Shown here piece by piece: positions 34,222 to 43,877 of a stretch of 64,000 bases of DNA. The notes under the pieces are model-generated. The model was given only the letters and a program-made list of their open reading frames with translations. It made no database searches and was not told the DNA's origin. Each line of letters starts with the position of its first letter. Positions within the stretch are counted from its first letter, which is position 1. A program made the translations under genes and the position numbers. The DNA is from Litoreibacter meonggei (GTDB taxonomy: Bacteria; Pseudomonadota; Alphaproteobacteria; Rhodobacterales; Rhodobacteraceae), in NCBI RefSeq assembly GCF_003663885.1, contig NZ_RCCE01000001.1, positions 434,001 through 498,000 of the forward strand. The letters are read 5' to 3'.

Positions 34222-35892
34222 TTAGACCTCGATCTTTTTGGGGCGGCGGCGCTCGAACCAGAACACGATGAACAGCCGCGTCACATAGATCGCGGTGAAC
34301 ACCGATGTCATGATACCAAGGCCCAGCGTCACGGAGAAGCCGCGAACAGGGCCGGAGCCCATCACGAACAGGATAACAGCCACGATGAAGGTGGTGATGT
34401 TGGCGTCAAGAATGGCCGACAGGGCCTTCTCGTAGCCCAGCTCGATCGCGCGGGCGGGGCCTTTGGAGGTCTTGAGCTCCTCGCGGATACGCTCGAACAC
34501 CAGCACGTTGGCGTCGACCGCCATACCGATGGTCAACACGATGCCCGCAATGCCCGGCAAGGTCAGCGTGGCCCCGATCAGGGACAGCAGGCCGAAAATG
34601 AGCCCCACGTTGATGATGAGCGCAATGTTGGCGAACAGCCCGAAGGTGCCGTAGCTGAGGAACATGAAGACCAGCACGCCGATAAAGGCGACGATACAGG
34701 CGATCTTGCCGGCGTCGATGCTGTCTTGGCCCAATTCCGGCCCGACGGTGCGTTCTTCAAGGAAGGTCATTTCGGCAGGCAACGCGCCAGCGCGCAGCAG
34801 CACGGCGAGGTTGGTGGATTCTTCCACCGTGAAATTGCCGCTGATCTGGCCGGAGCCGCCAAGGATTGCCTCGCGAATAACAGGTGCGGAGATCACTTCG
34901 TTATCAAGTACGATGGCAAACGGCGCGCCGACGTTCTCGCTGGTGAAGACGCCGAACTTGCGACCACCGGAGGTGTCGAAGCGAAAAGTCACAGACGGCT
35001 GCCCGTTCTGATCGAATGCGGGTTGCGCGTTGGCCAAGTCTTCACCCGTGACGACGGGAGTTTGTTCCAGAATATAGAAGGTCCCCTGCTCCTGCGGGTC
35101 GATGGACGGCACCAGAATTTGGCGGCCCGAGACGCGCTCGTTGGGGTTAGAGGTGCGTGTGATAACCGGATGGAATGTCAGCTTGGCGGTGGTGCCGATC
35201 AGCTCTTTCAACTCGGTTGCAGAGCCAATGCCCGGCACCTGAATAAGAATGCGGCGGTCGCCTTGGCGTTGAATGGTGGGCTCACGGGTGCCCGCCTCAT
35301 CCACACGGCGGCGGATGATTTCGAGCGATTGCTGCATGGTGCGGTCGTCGGTGGCGACACGTTCGGCATCCGACAAGGTCAGCGTAATAATATCGCCCTG
35401 TCCCGACACTTCGATATCGTTGCTCCCTGCACCAGTTAGACTGACCACGGGGGTCGCAAGGCCACGCACAAGGGTTATGGCCTGCTGCAATCCGGCAGGG
35501 TCCGATATCTTAACACTCAGCTCACCCGGAGCAGCGGGTTGGCGGCGGATGGTGCCAACCGTGTCACGAGCGTCGCGCAACGTATCGCGCACCTCCGGCC
35601 AATAGCCGTCCATGCGGCTGTCATAGACGTCTTCCACATTCACCTCGGCCAGCAAATGTGCCCCGCCTCGCAGGTCGAGACCCAGATTGACCAGCCCTGA
35701 CGGCAGGAACCCCGGCCAGCCAGCGGCGTCCGCAGTAAGTTCTGGGGTGGCCGCCGCCCCCGCGTCGAGCGCGGTTACGGCGTCGTTGTGCTTTTCAACG
35801 GTCGGATAGAACCCGTTGGGCAGCGCCAACGCCAACCCCACAAGCACCGTCAGCAGGATCATCACCCGCTGCCAGGAAGACATCTGAAGCAT
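34222..35892 (-). CDS. secD: Protein translocase subunit SecD
   Basis: 556 aa. Membrane helix 1 near the N-terminus, then the D1 motif (LGLDLRGGAHLLAEV), a large periplasmic domain with the RRVDEAGTREPTIQRQGDRRI segment, and the C-terminal five-helix block with GMAVDANVLVFERIREEL. Partner of SecF; YajC is encoded 3 bases upstream. A long plus-strand open frame across it (34042-35439) is antisense noise. Confidence 0.96.
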   Translation of the reverse strand: MLQMSSWQRVMILLTVLVGLALALPNGFYPTVEKHNDAVTALDAGAAATPELTADAAGWPGFLPSGLVNLGLDLRGGAHLLAEVNVEDVYDSRMDGYWPEVRDTLRDARDTVGTIRRQPAAPGELSVKISDPAGLQQAITLVRGLATPVVSLTGAGSNDIEVSGQGDIITLTLSDAERVATDDRTMQQSLEIIRRRVDEAGTREPTIQRQGDRRILIQVPGIGSATELKELIGTTAKLTFHPVITRTSNPNERVSGRQILVPSIDPQEQGTFYILEQTPVVTGEDLANAQPAFDQNGQPSVTFRFDTSGGRKFGVFTSENVGAPFAIVLDNEVISAPVIREAILGGSGQISGNFTVEESTNLAVLLRAGALPAEMTFLEERTVGPELGQDSIDAGKIACIVAFIGVLVFMFLSYGTFGLFANIALIINVGLIFGLLSLIGATLTLPGIAGIVLTIGMAVDANVLVFERIREELKTSKGPARAIELGYEKALSAILDANITTFIVAVILFVMGSGPVRGFSVTLGLGIMTSVFTAIYVTRLFIVFWFERRRPKKIEV

Positions 35893-35895
35893 GGT

Positions 35896-36216
35896 TTATT
35901 TCGCCGGTTCGGTTTTGCTGACCACGGAAGCCAAGGTCGATTTGATCACGCGTACTTTGACGCCATCTGCGATTTCGACTTCAACTTCGCCGTCTTCTTT
36001 GACCTTTGAGACTTTGCCCACGATGCCGCCTTGGGTGATCACCTGATCGCCACGACGCACGGCTTCAACCATGGCCTGATGGTCTTTGAGCTTCTTTTGC
36101 TGTGGACGGATCAGCAGGAAATACATGATCCCGAAAATCAGGATGAGCGGAATGAAAGAAGTGAAAGCGCTTCCAGCACCTCCGGCGGCCTGTGCGTAGG
36201 CAGGTGTGACGAACAT
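35896..36216 (-). CDS. yajC: Preprotein translocase subunit YajC
   Basis: 106 aa. One membrane helix (ILIFGIMYFLLIRPQQKKLKDHQ) followed by the conserved VRRGDQVITQGGIVGKV domain, exactly the YajC pattern. It associates with SecDF. It heads the operon yajC-secD-secF-tauE/safE-like-Mth938-like. The 227 bp between it and the divergent protease gene includes a 7-bp dyad at 36322-36340 and no other gene. Confidence 0.96.
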   Translation of the reverse strand: MFVTPAYAQAAGGAGSAFTSFIPLILIFGIMYFLLIRPQQKKLKDHQAMVEAVRRGDQVITQGGIVGKVSKVKEDGEVEVEIADGVKVRVIKSTLASVVSKTEPAK

Positions 36217-36321
36217 CTGCAGTCCTTTTATCTATGGGCCAAGAGTGGCCTTTGTCAGTTGCGGCGCACCCTACTTTGGGGTTGCGGGGGGTGCAACGGC
36301 TTTACGGCCTATTCGTTGCCG

Positions 36322-36340
36322 CCTATCTTTTGCAGATAGG
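36322..36340. other. Inverted repeat CCTATCT-N5-AGATAGG
   Basis: Perfect 7-bp dyad in the yajC/protease divergent region, without a T-tract on either side. It could be an operator or an RNA hairpin in the protease leader; no regulator is suggested by the sequence. Confidence 0.35.
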
Positions 36341-36443
36341 GGCTGGTTCCCCGCTTTAAAGAGAGAACAGTTTGAACACTTGGAATGAATGGACCCGATG
36401 TAGTGCAGCAGCGACAGCTTATTGCCGGACGGCATGGCTCGCC

Positions 36444-37199
36444 ATGGCGGGCAAGCACACAATCCGCCTGCTTTTTGCGCTGTTGTTTGCCCTGCCCGTA
36501 CAAGCGCAGGAAAAGCCCCCGACGATATCGGAGCACAATCGCGCCAATTGGCAAGCCGTCGGGCGGATCGGAATACTAAACAAAAAGGGCAACGGCGGCT
36601 GCACGGGGGTGCTGATCGCGCCGGACTTGGTGTTGACAGCTGCCCATTGCGTGGTGAACCGCAAAACAGGGCGCATCCGTCCGTTTTATCGCGTGCAGTT
36701 TATGGCAGGTTGGCACAATGGAACGCATCTGGGATCCGCGAGCGCCGCAGATATCGAGGTGCATCCCGACTATGACCTGACACAACTCGCTCAAACCAAT
36801 CGCGTGCGGATGGACTATATTCCCAATGATCTCGCTTTGGTGCGCCTGAAGAACGCGTTAGACATCCCGCCTCTCCCTGTCGCGGCCCCATTGGGTGACA
36901 AAAAATTACTTAACCCGACGCCTGTGCGCCTGCTGGCCTACCGAGGGGACCGGCCGGAAATACTGTCTGACTACGATGATTGTCTTGCGCAAAAAATCGG
37001 ACCTGAGTTGCTAGGGCTGAATTGTGCGGTGGTTTCGGGTGTCTCCGGCTCCCCGGTTTTTATGGCCGGACTGCAAGGCTGGGAGGTCGTTGGCATCGTC
37101 TCCTCGCAAGTGCTGGGCAAGGGAGAGGTGCGCGCGCTGGTCGCCCAAGCGGACCGTGGCAGGCTAAGTGCTATGAAATTGGCGGAGCAGCAACAGTAG
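36444..37199 (+). CDS. Secreted trypsin-like serine protease
   Basis: 251 aa. The signal peptide (MAGKHTIRLLFALLFALPVQA) fixes the start at ATG 36444 rather than the longer frame. The S1 triad is visible as His68 (TAAHC), Asp129 (NDLALVRL) and Ser201 in GVSGSP, where Ser replaces the second Gly of the classic GDSGGP and Val replaces Asp. Cys53/Cys69 and Cys180/Cys194 probably pair. A periplasmic or secreted V8/trypsin-like endopeptidase is expected. It stands alone between yajC and serS. Confidence 0.88.
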   Translation: MAGKHTIRLLFALLFALPVQAQEKPPTISEHNRANWQAVGRIGILNKKGNGGCTGVLIAPDLVLTAAHCVVNRKTGRIRPFYRVQFMAGWHNGTHLGSASAADIEVHPDYDLTQLAQTNRVRMDYIPNDLALVRLKNALDIPPLPVAAPLGDKKLLNPTPVRLLAYRGDRPEILSDYDDCLAQKIGPELLGLNCAVVSGVSGSPVFMAGLQGWEVVGIVSSQVLGKGEVRALVAQADRGRLSAMKLAEQQQ

Positions 37200-37266
37200 G
37201 CCCTTCAATTTCGCCTGACCTTCGGGCATACGCTCCTCACTGCAACCATATCAAGAGGACTAACCC

Positions 37267-38556
37267 ATGCACGACATCCGCATGATCCGCGAGACCCCGG
37301 AGGTCTTTGACGCCGCCATGAAGCAGCGCAAATCGGATGTGTCCTCTGCGGACGTTCTAGCCATCGACGCCGCCCGCCGCGCCAAGATTAGTGCGGCCGA
37401 GGAGGCCAAGGCCGCACAGAACGCCGCCTCCAAGGAAGTGGGTGCCGCGAAGGCCAAAGGCGACGAAGCGGAGTTCGAGCGGCTGCGCGCACTGGTGGGC
37501 GAGAAGAAGGCCGAAGTGGCGCGTCTGAATGACGAGGCCAAGGCCGAGGACGACAAGCTCAACGAATTGCTGATGGGCCTGCCCAACATTCCAATGGAGG
37601 GTATTCCCGAGGGTGACAGCGAGGACGACAATGTCGAGATCAACCGCTGGGGCACCCCGCGCCGCTTTCCGTTTACGCCGAAAGAACATTTCGAGTTGCC
37701 GGGCGTCGTGCCGGGGATGGATTTCGAGACCGCGGCCAAACTGTCCGGCTCGCGCTTTGTGCTGCTGAAAGGGGCGACCGCCCGCATCCACCGCGCGCTG
37801 GCGCAGTTCATGCTGGATACCCATGTCGAGAACGGCCTGACCGAGACATGGACCCCCGTTCTGGTGAACGAGGCGATGATGTATGGCACGGGTCAGCTGC
37901 CGAAATTCGGCGAGGACAGCTACCAAACGACGAACGGCCAATGGCTGATCCCGACCTCCGAGGTGACGTTGACCAACATTGTCAACGGCGAGACCGTGGA
38001 CGAGGCCAAGCTGCCGATGCGTATGTGCGCGCATTCGCAATGCTTCCGCTCGGAAGCTGGCAGCGCGGGCCGCGATACGTCGGGCATGCTGCGTCAGCAC
38101 CAGTTCGAGAAAGTCGAGATGGTGTCGATTACCAAGCCGGAGGACTCGCGCTCCGAATTGGACCGCATGACCGCCGCCGCCGAGAGCATTCTGGAAACGC
38201 TGCTTTTGCCGTTCCGCACGGTGGTTTTGTGTACCGGCGACATGGGCTTCGGCGCGCAGCGCACCCATGACATCGAAGTTTGGCTGCCCGGTCAGCAATT
38301 GTACCGCGAGATCAGCTCGATCTCGGTTTGTGGCGCGTTCCAAGCGCGGCGGATGAATGCTCGGTTCAAGCCTGCGGATGGCGGCAAGCCTGAATATGTC
38401 CACACGCTGAACGGCTCCGGCCTTGCGGTCGGGCGGTGCCTGATTGCGGTGCTGGAGAACGGACAGCAGGCGGATGGCTCCGTTGAGCTTCCCGTGGCGC
38501 TGCACCCCTATCTGGGTGGCAAAACCACGCTGGACCCGTTTGGCACGCTGATCTAA
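37267..38556 (+). CDS. serS: Seryl-tRNA synthetase
   Basis: 429 aa. An N-terminal coiled-coil arm (residues about 25-105, Ala/Lys/Glu-rich) binds the long arm of tRNA-Ser; the class II core follows, with [37 protein letters not shown] (motif 2) and [17 protein letters not shown] (motif 3). Cytoplasmic. GAGGACT precedes the ATG. The following histidine phosphatase gene starts 6 bases after its stop. Confidence 0.97.
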   Translation: MHDIRMIRETPEVFDAAMKQRKSDVSSADVLAIDAARRAKISAAEEAKAAQNAASKEVGAAKAKGDEAEFERLRALVGEKKAEVARLNDEAKAEDDKLNELLMGLPNIPMEGIPEGDSEDDNVEINRWGTPRRFPFTPKEHFELPGVVPGMDFETAAKLSGSRFVLLKGATARIHRALAQFMLDTHVENGLTETWTPVLVNEAMMYGTGQLPKFGEDSYQTTNGQWLIPTSEVTLTNIVNGETVDEAKLPMRMCAHSQCFRSEAGSAGRDTSGMLRQHQFEKVEMVSITKPEDSRSELDRMTAAAESILETLLLPFRTVVLCTGDMGFGAQRTHDIEVWLPGQQLYREISSISVCGAFQARRMNARFKPADGGKPEYVHTLNGSGLAVGRCLIAVLENGQQADGSVELPVALHPYLGGKTTLDPFGTLI

Positions 38557-38562
38557 GCGCCT

Positions 38563-39135
38563 ATGGCCCGTCGCGCCTATTACCTCAGCCACCCGCAGGT
38601 TCGGATTGATCCTGATCTGGCGATTGAGACGTGGGGGCTGTCGGATATCGGCCATGCGCGGGTCGCAGGTCTCATCGCCCGCGGCCTGCCAGATATCGGC
38701 GTGGTGTATTCTTCCTTGGAAGTGAAGGCATTGGAGACCGCCCGCCCGTTGGCGGATGCACTCGGCTGCCCATTGGTGAATTGTGCGGAGATGGGCGAGA
38801 ACGACCGCTCCGCCACCGGTTTCTTGCCCCCTGCCGAGTTCGAGGCCACAGCGGATCGCTTTTTCGCGGAACCGGATGTGAGCGTGCGGGGTTGGGAAAC
38901 TGCCCGTGCCGCACAAGCGAGGATCGTTGACGCCGTGCAATCCGCGTTGCTGGACATCTCTGGGGACGCGCTATTTGTGGGGCATGGCGGGGTCGGAACC
39001 TTGCTGTTCTGCGCCCTGCGCGGTGTAGAGATCGACCGCCGCTATGACCAAGGCCCGGGCGGCGGTGGGCAGGTGTTTGACTGGACAGTCGGGCATAAGC
39101 CAGACGCGGGCTGGAGAAGGATGGAAGACTTATGA
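38563..39135 (+). CDS. Histidine phosphatase-superfamily protein with altered active site
   Basis: 190 aa. The fold is suggested by YYLSHPQV at the start, WGLSDIGHARVAGLIARGL, VVYSSLEVKALETARPLADALG, and GDALFVGHGGVGTLL near the end. The first motif is SHP instead of RHG, so the active-site Arg next to the nucleophilic His is missing, while the His itself, the ETARP Arg and the second His (GHGG) remain. Activity may be low or directed to a different phosphoester. It is coupled to the next gene by a 4-base overlap. Confidence 0.82.
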   Translation: MARRAYYLSHPQVRIDPDLAIETWGLSDIGHARVAGLIARGLPDIGVVYSSLEVKALETARPLADALGCPLVNCAEMGENDRSATGFLPPAEFEATADRFFAEPDVSVRGWETARAAQARIVDAVQSALLDISGDALFVGHGGVGTLLFCALRGVEIDRRYDQGPGGGGQVFDWTVGHKPDAGWRRMEDL

Positions 39136-39836
39136 AGGCTTGGGCAGTATTAATCGCGGCGATAGCGTTTGTTGTGTCGCCATTGGTTACCGAAGGCTTC
39201 GCAGGCTTCCGGCCTGACCAATTCCCGATCCCGCAGGATAACGCGCCGGTTCAGCCAGCGGGATATGCCTTTTCCATCTGGTCGTTGATCTATCTGTGGT
39301 TGCTGGTCTCCGCCGTGATCGGAATTTGGAAGCATCGTGACGATCCGGCTTGGGACGCCGCTCGCCTGCCGTTGATCCTGTCGCTCGCCATCGGGGCGTT
39401 CTGGATCAAGGTGGCCACGCTCTCTGTCATCTGGGCGACCGTTTTGATCTGGGCCATGCTGCTGACCGCGATCTGGGCGCTGGTTGCCGGGCGCGCGATC
39501 AAGCCTGCTTGGGCGTTCGCCCTGCCCGTCGGGCTATATGCAGGGTGGTTGACGGCTGCGTCCTGCGTGTCCATCGGCCTGTTAGGGGCTGGGTATGGCT
39601 TTGGCGGAAACGCGGTCATGTGGGCCTTGCTCATGGTTGGCGTGGCGATGCTGGTCGGCGTGCTGGTGCAAAAACAAGCCTTCGGCATCTGGACCTACGC
39701 GCTGGCGCTGGCTTGGGCCTTGGTGGGCGTCATGGTCCGCAATGGAGCCGAGACCTTGTCCGTCACGCTGCTCGCCTTGGCCGGAGTTGTTGTAATTTCG
39801 GGACTGGCCTTGCGTCAGTTGCGCACCCAAGCCTGA
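39132..39836 (+). CDS. TspO/MBR-like tryptophan-rich membrane protein
   Basis: 234 aa with about seven membrane helices. The PAGYAFSIWSLIYLWLLVSAVIG segment resembles the PPGWVFPIVWTILY region of TspO/MBR, but the protein is about 70 residues longer than TspO and belongs to a wider related family. Trp content is high. It starts within the stop of the phosphatase gene (ATGA). Ligand unknown; porphyrin binding as in TspO is possible but not shown. Confidence 0.75.
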   Translation: MKAWAVLIAAIAFVVSPLVTEGFAGFRPDQFPIPQDNAPVQPAGYAFSIWSLIYLWLLVSAVIGIWKHRDDPAWDAARLPLILSLAIGAFWIKVATLSVIWATVLIWAMLLTAIWALVAGRAIKPAWAFALPVGLYAGWLTAASCVSIGLLGAGYGFGGNAVMWALLMVGVAMLVGVLVQKQAFGIWTYALALAWALVGVMVRNGAETLSVTLLALAGVVVISGLALRQLRTQA

Positions 39837-39897
39837 CCCCGCTTTACCGACCGCCCAGTTTTCCCTAAAGCTAGGCTAAAAAAGGGCGGTCACATCC

Positions 39898-40683
39898 ATG
39901 CGAATTCTCATTACCAATGACGACGGCATCAACGCACCGGGCCTAGAGGTCATCCACGCCATCGCCACCGAGGTCGCTGGTGCGGGTGGCGAGGTTTGGA
40001 CCGTGGCCCCCGCCTTCGAGAAATCCGGCGTCGCCCATTGTATCAACTACGCCCACCCCACGATGATTGTAGAGTTGGGCGAACGCCGCTTCGCCGCCGA
40101 GGGTGCGCCTGCGGATTGCGTACTGGCGGGCGTACATGAAGTGATGGGGTTGGCTAAGCCGGACCTGATCTTGTCGGGGGTTAACAAAGGCAACAACTCG
40201 GCCGAGAACACCGTCTATTCCGGCACCATCGGCGCTGCCATGGAAGGCGCGCTGCAGGGGGTGAAGTCGATTGCCATGTCGCAATATTTCGGCCCCGCCA
40301 ATGTGAAGCTGGAAAACCAGTTCGAAGCGTCGGCTCAGCATGGTGCGGCACTTGTCAAAAACCTGCTTGAAAACGGCATTTGGGGCGGTGAAGGCTACCA
40401 AACCTTCTACAATGTCAACTTTCCGCCCGTTTCCGGTGCGGACGTCAAAGGGACCCGCGTCGTGCGTCAAGGATTGCGGAAAACCGGCGGGATGGGCGTG
40501 CAAAGCCACATGCCGCCGAACGGACGCAAGTACCTCTGGATAAAGGGCAACCCGCAGAACACCTGTTCGGGCAAGAATACGGATGCCACGGTCAACATCG
40601 ACGGCTGGATTTCTGTCACGCCGATGCGCTGTGACCTGACGGCGCATGATCTGCTGGACGATCTGGAGAGCCGCTTGGCATGA
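39898..40683 (+). CDS. surE: 5'/3'-nucleotidase SurE
   Basis: 261 aa. [15 protein letters not shown] has the Asp-Asp metal pair at residues 8-9; [26 protein letters not shown] is the second metal and phosphate block. Cytosolic phosphatase for nucleoside monophosphates, linked to stationary-phase survival. It overlaps pcm by 4 bases, the conserved surE-pcm pairing of proteobacteria, and nlpD follows. Confidence 0.96.
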   Translation: MRILITNDDGINAPGLEVIHAIATEVAGAGGEVWTVAPAFEKSGVAHCINYAHPTMIVELGERRFAAEGAPADCVLAGVHEVMGLAKPDLILSGVNKGNNSAENTVYSGTIGAAMEGALQGVKSIAMSQYFGPANVKLENQFEASAQHGAALVKNLLENGIWGGEGYQTFYNVNFPPVSGADVKGTRVVRQGLRKTGGMGVQSHMPPNGRKYLWIKGNPQNTCSGKNTDATVNIDGWISVTPMRCDLTAHDLLDDLESRLA

Positions 40684-41333
40684 ATGACGCGGCGACCTCT
40701 GAAGCGGAACGCAAAATGCAGTTTCTCTACGGTCTGCGCTCCAAGGGGGTTATGGACGCGCGCGTTCTGACTGCGATGGAAAAGGTCGACCGTGGCGCGT
40801 TCATCACCGGCACATTCGCCGACCGCGCCTATGAGGACATGCCCCTGCCGATTGCTTGCGGGCAGACCATTTCACAGCCGTCGGTTGTGGGGCTGATGAC
40901 GCAGGCGCTGGACGTGCAGCCGCGCAACAAGGTGTTGGAGGTCGGCACCGGCTCCGGCTACCAAGCGGCGGTGCTGAGCCACCTCGCCCGCCGCGTCTAT
41001 AGCGTGGATCGCCATGCGCGCCTGACACGACCAGTGCGCAAGTTGTTCCAAGATCTCGACATCACCAATGTTACCATCGTCACGGGCGACGGCAGTTACG
41101 GCTTGCCCGAGCAGGCACCGTTTGATCGCATTCTTGTGACCGCTGCGGCCGAAGACCCCCCCGGACCCCTCTTGGCGCAACTGCGCGAGGGCGGTATCAT
41201 GGTTGTGCCGGTGGGGCAGTCCGACGCGGTGCAAAGCCTGATCAAGGTAACAAAGACCCCGCAAGGGTTTGACTACGAAGAACTAATGCCGGTCCGCTTC
41301 GTCCCTCTTTTAGAGGGTTTGGGGCGGGACTAA
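40680..41333 (+). CDS. pcm: Protein-L-isoaspartate O-methyltransferase
   Basis: 217 aa. [17 protein letters not shown] and [19 protein letters not shown] (SAM-binding motif I) are the signature blocks; the C-terminal [10 protein letters not shown] is typical. It methylates isoaspartyl residues in aged proteins to start repair. Its ATG overlaps the surE stop. A short hairpin GGCCC-N8-GGGCC follows the stop but lacks a T-tract. Confidence 0.96.
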   Translation: MNDAATSEAERKMQFLYGLRSKGVMDARVLTAMEKVDRGAFITGTFADRAYEDMPLPIACGQTISQPSVVGLMTQALDVQPRNKVLEVGTGSGYQAAVLSHLARRVYSVDRHARLTRPVRKLFQDLDITNVTIVTGDGSYGLPEQAPFDRILVTAAAEDPPGPLLAQLREGGIMVVPVGQSDAVQSLIKVTKTPQGFDYEELMPVRFVPLLEGLGRD

Positions 41334-41378
41334 ACCAAAAGGCCCAGACATAAGGGCCATGGATTGAGGAAGAAGAAT

Positions 41379-42554
41379 ATGCGGAACAGGCGTTTCAGCA
41401 AGTTATTGCCTATGGTGGCATTGGGTTTCGGGCTATCAGCCTGCGACGGCCAGATTGGGCAAAGCATTGCTAATCTGGATCTAGATTTGCGCGGCACAGC
41501 AGGCGGTTTGGACACCTCAAGTGCTGCACGACAGGCTACGGGGACGCGCCCCCAACCTGACAACAGGGGCGTTATTTCCTACCCGAATTACCAAGTGGCC
41601 GTGGCGGAGCGTGGCGACACCGTCACCACCGTAGCAAACCGTATCGGCGTTAGCCCGCAAGAGCTGGCCAGCTACAACGGCCTGCGCGCCAATGACCGGC
41701 TGAACAAGGGCGAAGTTCTTGCCCTGCGCGGCACGGTGGCGACCGCCCCCACGACGGCGGGCACGGGGACGCAACCGCTTGATATTACACAGATCGCGAC
41801 CACCGCCATCGGGCGTGCACCGCAATCACAGATCAACCAAGGGACGCCGTCCAAGCGCATCGACGGGCCAGAGCCGATCCGCCATCAGGTGGGTCGTGGC
41901 GAAACCGCCTACTCTATCGCGCGGCTTTACAATGTCTCGGCCCGCTCGCTGGCCGAATGGAACGGGCTTGGTCCCGATCTGGAAGTTCGTGAGGGGCAAT
42001 ACCTGTTGATCCCAGTGGCCAAGGATGGCTCCCCCACGACGAAACGGCCCGCGGTTCAAGAGGCCGCTGTTATCGCTCCGGGCGCCGGCACGCCGACGCC
42101 ACAGCCACCTTCGGCAACCAAACCGCTTCCGGCTGAAAAGATCGAGCCAAAGGTCACTCCGGCGGCAGCCGCTGCTAAAGCGAAGCCCGCGGCGTCGAGC
42201 AAAACTGCAAAATTGCTAACGCCAGTATCCGGTAGCGTGTTGCGCCCTTACAAGAAGCGCAAAAATGAGGGTATCGACATTTCCGCGGCAACTGGCACGT
42301 CGGTCAAGGCCGCCGCAGATGGCGAGGTTGCCGCTATCACCCGTGACACTGATCAAGTGCCAATCTTGGTGCTGCGTCACGCCGGAAACCTGCTGACCGT
42401 GTATGCCAATATCTCTGATATCACAGTGAAAAAAGGCGATAAGGTCTCTCGCGGCAAGACGATTGCGAAGGTCGGAAAAGGGTCTCCGAGCTTCTTGCAT
42501 TTCGAGGTGCGCGAAGGGTTTGAAAGCGTCGACCCGGCGCCGTTCCTGAAGTAG
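41379..42554 (+). CDS. nlpD: NlpD-like LysM/LytM lipoprotein with degenerate M23 site
   Basis: 391 aa. Lipoprotein signal with lipobox LSAC (residues about 19-22); two LysM repeats (about 73-117 and 168-212, AVAERGDTVTTVANRIGV and QVGRGETAYSIARLYNV); a Pro/Ala/Lys-rich linker; then a LytM/M23 domain. In that domain the zinc motif is NEGIDIS instead of HxGxD and FLHFEVR instead of HLHFEVR, so two metal ligands are gone. This matches NlpD/EnvC, which activate amidases rather than cut peptidoglycan. ATG 41379 has AGGA 8 bases upstream. Confidence 0.9.
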   Translation: MRNRRFSKLLPMVALGFGLSACDGQIGQSIANLDLDLRGTAGGLDTSSAARQATGTRPQPDNRGVISYPNYQVAVAERGDTVTTVANRIGVSPQELASYNGLRANDRLNKGEVLALRGTVATAPTTAGTGTQPLDITQIATTAIGRAPQSQINQGTPSKRIDGPEPIRHQVGRGETAYSIARLYNVSARSLAEWNGLGPDLEVREGQYLLIPVAKDGSPTTKRPAVQEAAVIAPGAGTPTPQPPSATKPLPAEKIEPKVTPAAAAAKAKPAASSKTAKLLTPVSGSVLRPYKKRKNEGIDISAATGTSVKAAADGEVAAITRDTDQVPILVLRHAGNLLTVYANISDITVKKGDKVSRGKTIAKVGKGSPSFLHFEVREGFESVDPAPFLK

Positions 42555-42565
42555 CGAATAAGGCG

Positions 42566-42605
42566 AAAGCGGGGGGCAGAAGACCAACTCCTCGCTTTTG
42601 TCTTA
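42566..42605 (+). terminator. Probable terminator of surE-pcm-nlpD
   Basis: AAAGCGGGGGG (42566-42576) pairs with CTCCTCGCTTT (42588-42598) through eleven pairs, two of them wobble, with an 11-base loop; TTGTCTTAATTT follows. It starts 12 bases after the nlpD stop. Confidence 0.6.
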
Positions 42606-42674
42606 ATTTCGCCCCTTAATGCTCTGATTTTTAGGGCATTGTTACCAAAATTTAAACAGTGATCGAGGCCCTTA

Positions 42675-43736
42675 GTGCCCATATATTACGGATATTCAAA
42701 CGCCATCTTCGGCACGCAGAGCACTGTAAACGGCTCGGCGCAGAACTATTCTTTTGCCCCCCCGACAGGCGGAACATGGACATGGTCGGGTGTGACCACC
42801 AACTTTCATGTCCGCGAAAACACCGGTGCGACTGTTTACAATGGTGACGTCACCAACGAGCAGATCGGTGCAAACGAGCAACTGGGCGGGACTTGGGAAC
42901 AGGTCACCGAGATCGGCGGTACCTATTACCAAACGATTTGGGATTACACGTTTGAGGTCACGGGCCCCGGACCAGACTTCACGGTCTACCGCATCGGAGT
43001 CATCGACGTTGACCTGAACAATGATGACGATCTGAATGACGTCGTGGGCGGCGCATCAGAGGACGGCTACTATCTGGTGTTCCCTGATGGCGTGCCGCCC
43101 GCAGGTGTGAGCTATACCATTGGCAGCATTGTAGAAAATGACGGCTCCACCCCTCATACCGGCCTTGGCGCACAAGTGGTTTGCTTCGCCGCCGGCACGC
43201 TGATTGAAACGGAAACCGGCCCGGTTGAGGTGCAATTTCTGCAACCCGGCGACAGGGTCATGACCCGCGACGCGGGCCTGCAAGAGCTGACATGGACCGG
43301 TAGTCGCCGTGTGAATGCTGTGGGTGATCTTGCACCCGTTATCATCACAAAGGGCGCATTGGGCAACAGCCGCGATCTCGTCGTCTCCCCCCAGCACCGG
43401 ATGTTGATCGAGGGTTGGCAGGCCGAACTTTGGTTCGGTGAGACGGAAGTTTTTGTGAAGGCCAAAGATCTTGTGAACGACGACACGATCTATGTACGGC
43501 GCGGCGGTAAGGTCAACTATCACCACATCCTGTTCGACGATCACCAAGTGGTGTTTGCGGAAGGGGCAGCGTCAGAAAGCTTCCATCCCGGACCGCACGC
43601 CCTTGGCGCGTTGGACCAAGGCACGTGCGACGAACTGATCCGCCTGTTCCCTGATCTGGATAGCATTACAGCCCCCTCCATGCCCGCCGCGCGGATGAGC
43701 CTGAAAGGCTTCGAAGCCGAGTGCTTGTTGAATTAG
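42675..43736 (+). CDS. Hint (hedgehog/intein) domain protein
   Basis: 353 aa from GTG 42675 (GAGG 7 bases upstream). The N-terminal ~165 residues are beta-rich and acidic, including DVDLNNDDDLND, without a recognised domain. From about residue 170, VVCFAAGTLIETETGPVEVQFLQPGDRVMT begins a Hint domain; SPQHRMLIEG and DLVNDDTIYV are its later motifs. The Cys in VCFAAGT is the residue that would attack in self-cleavage. Such proteins are frequent in Rhodobacteraceae and thought to be exported, perhaps by type I secretion; no exporter is nearby. Confidence 0.88.
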   Translation: MPIYYGYSNAIFGTQSTVNGSAQNYSFAPPTGGTWTWSGVTTNFHVRENTGATVYNGDVTNEQIGANEQLGGTWEQVTEIGGTYYQTIWDYTFEVTGPGPDFTVYRIGVIDVDLNNDDDLNDVVGGASEDGYYLVFPDGVPPAGVSYTIGSIVENDGSTPHTGLGAQVVCFAAGTLIETETGPVEVQFLQPGDRVMTRDAGLQELTWTGSRRVNAVGDLAPVIITKGALGNSRDLVVSPQHRMLIEGWQAELWFGETEVFVKAKDLVNDDTIYVRRGGKVNYHHILFDDHQVVFAEGAASESFHPGPHALGALDQGTCDELIRLFPDLDSITAPSMPAARMSLKGFEAECLLN

Positions 43737-43877
43737 GGGGGAAGGCTTGACCACCAAGCCACCCGATCCCATGGATCGAACGGCTGCATGGCCATGAAAC
43801 GGCGCGTCGTCGCGAAACTCGGGCTCGCTTTAGTGCAAATAGCTGAACATGGGTATCAAACCCGCCTTGGTGCAAGA

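Noticed and set aside
34042-35439. 465-aa plus-strand open frame
   Set aside because: Antisense to secF/secD; no domain, strongly His/Asp/Gln-biased.
37357-38940. 527-aa minus-strand open frame
   Set aside because: Antisense to serS and the phosphatase gene; composition is that of a shadow frame.
41340-41360. GGCCC-N8-GGGCC hairpin after pcm as terminator
   Set aside because: Five-pair stem, no T-tract, and nlpD follows at once in the same direction.
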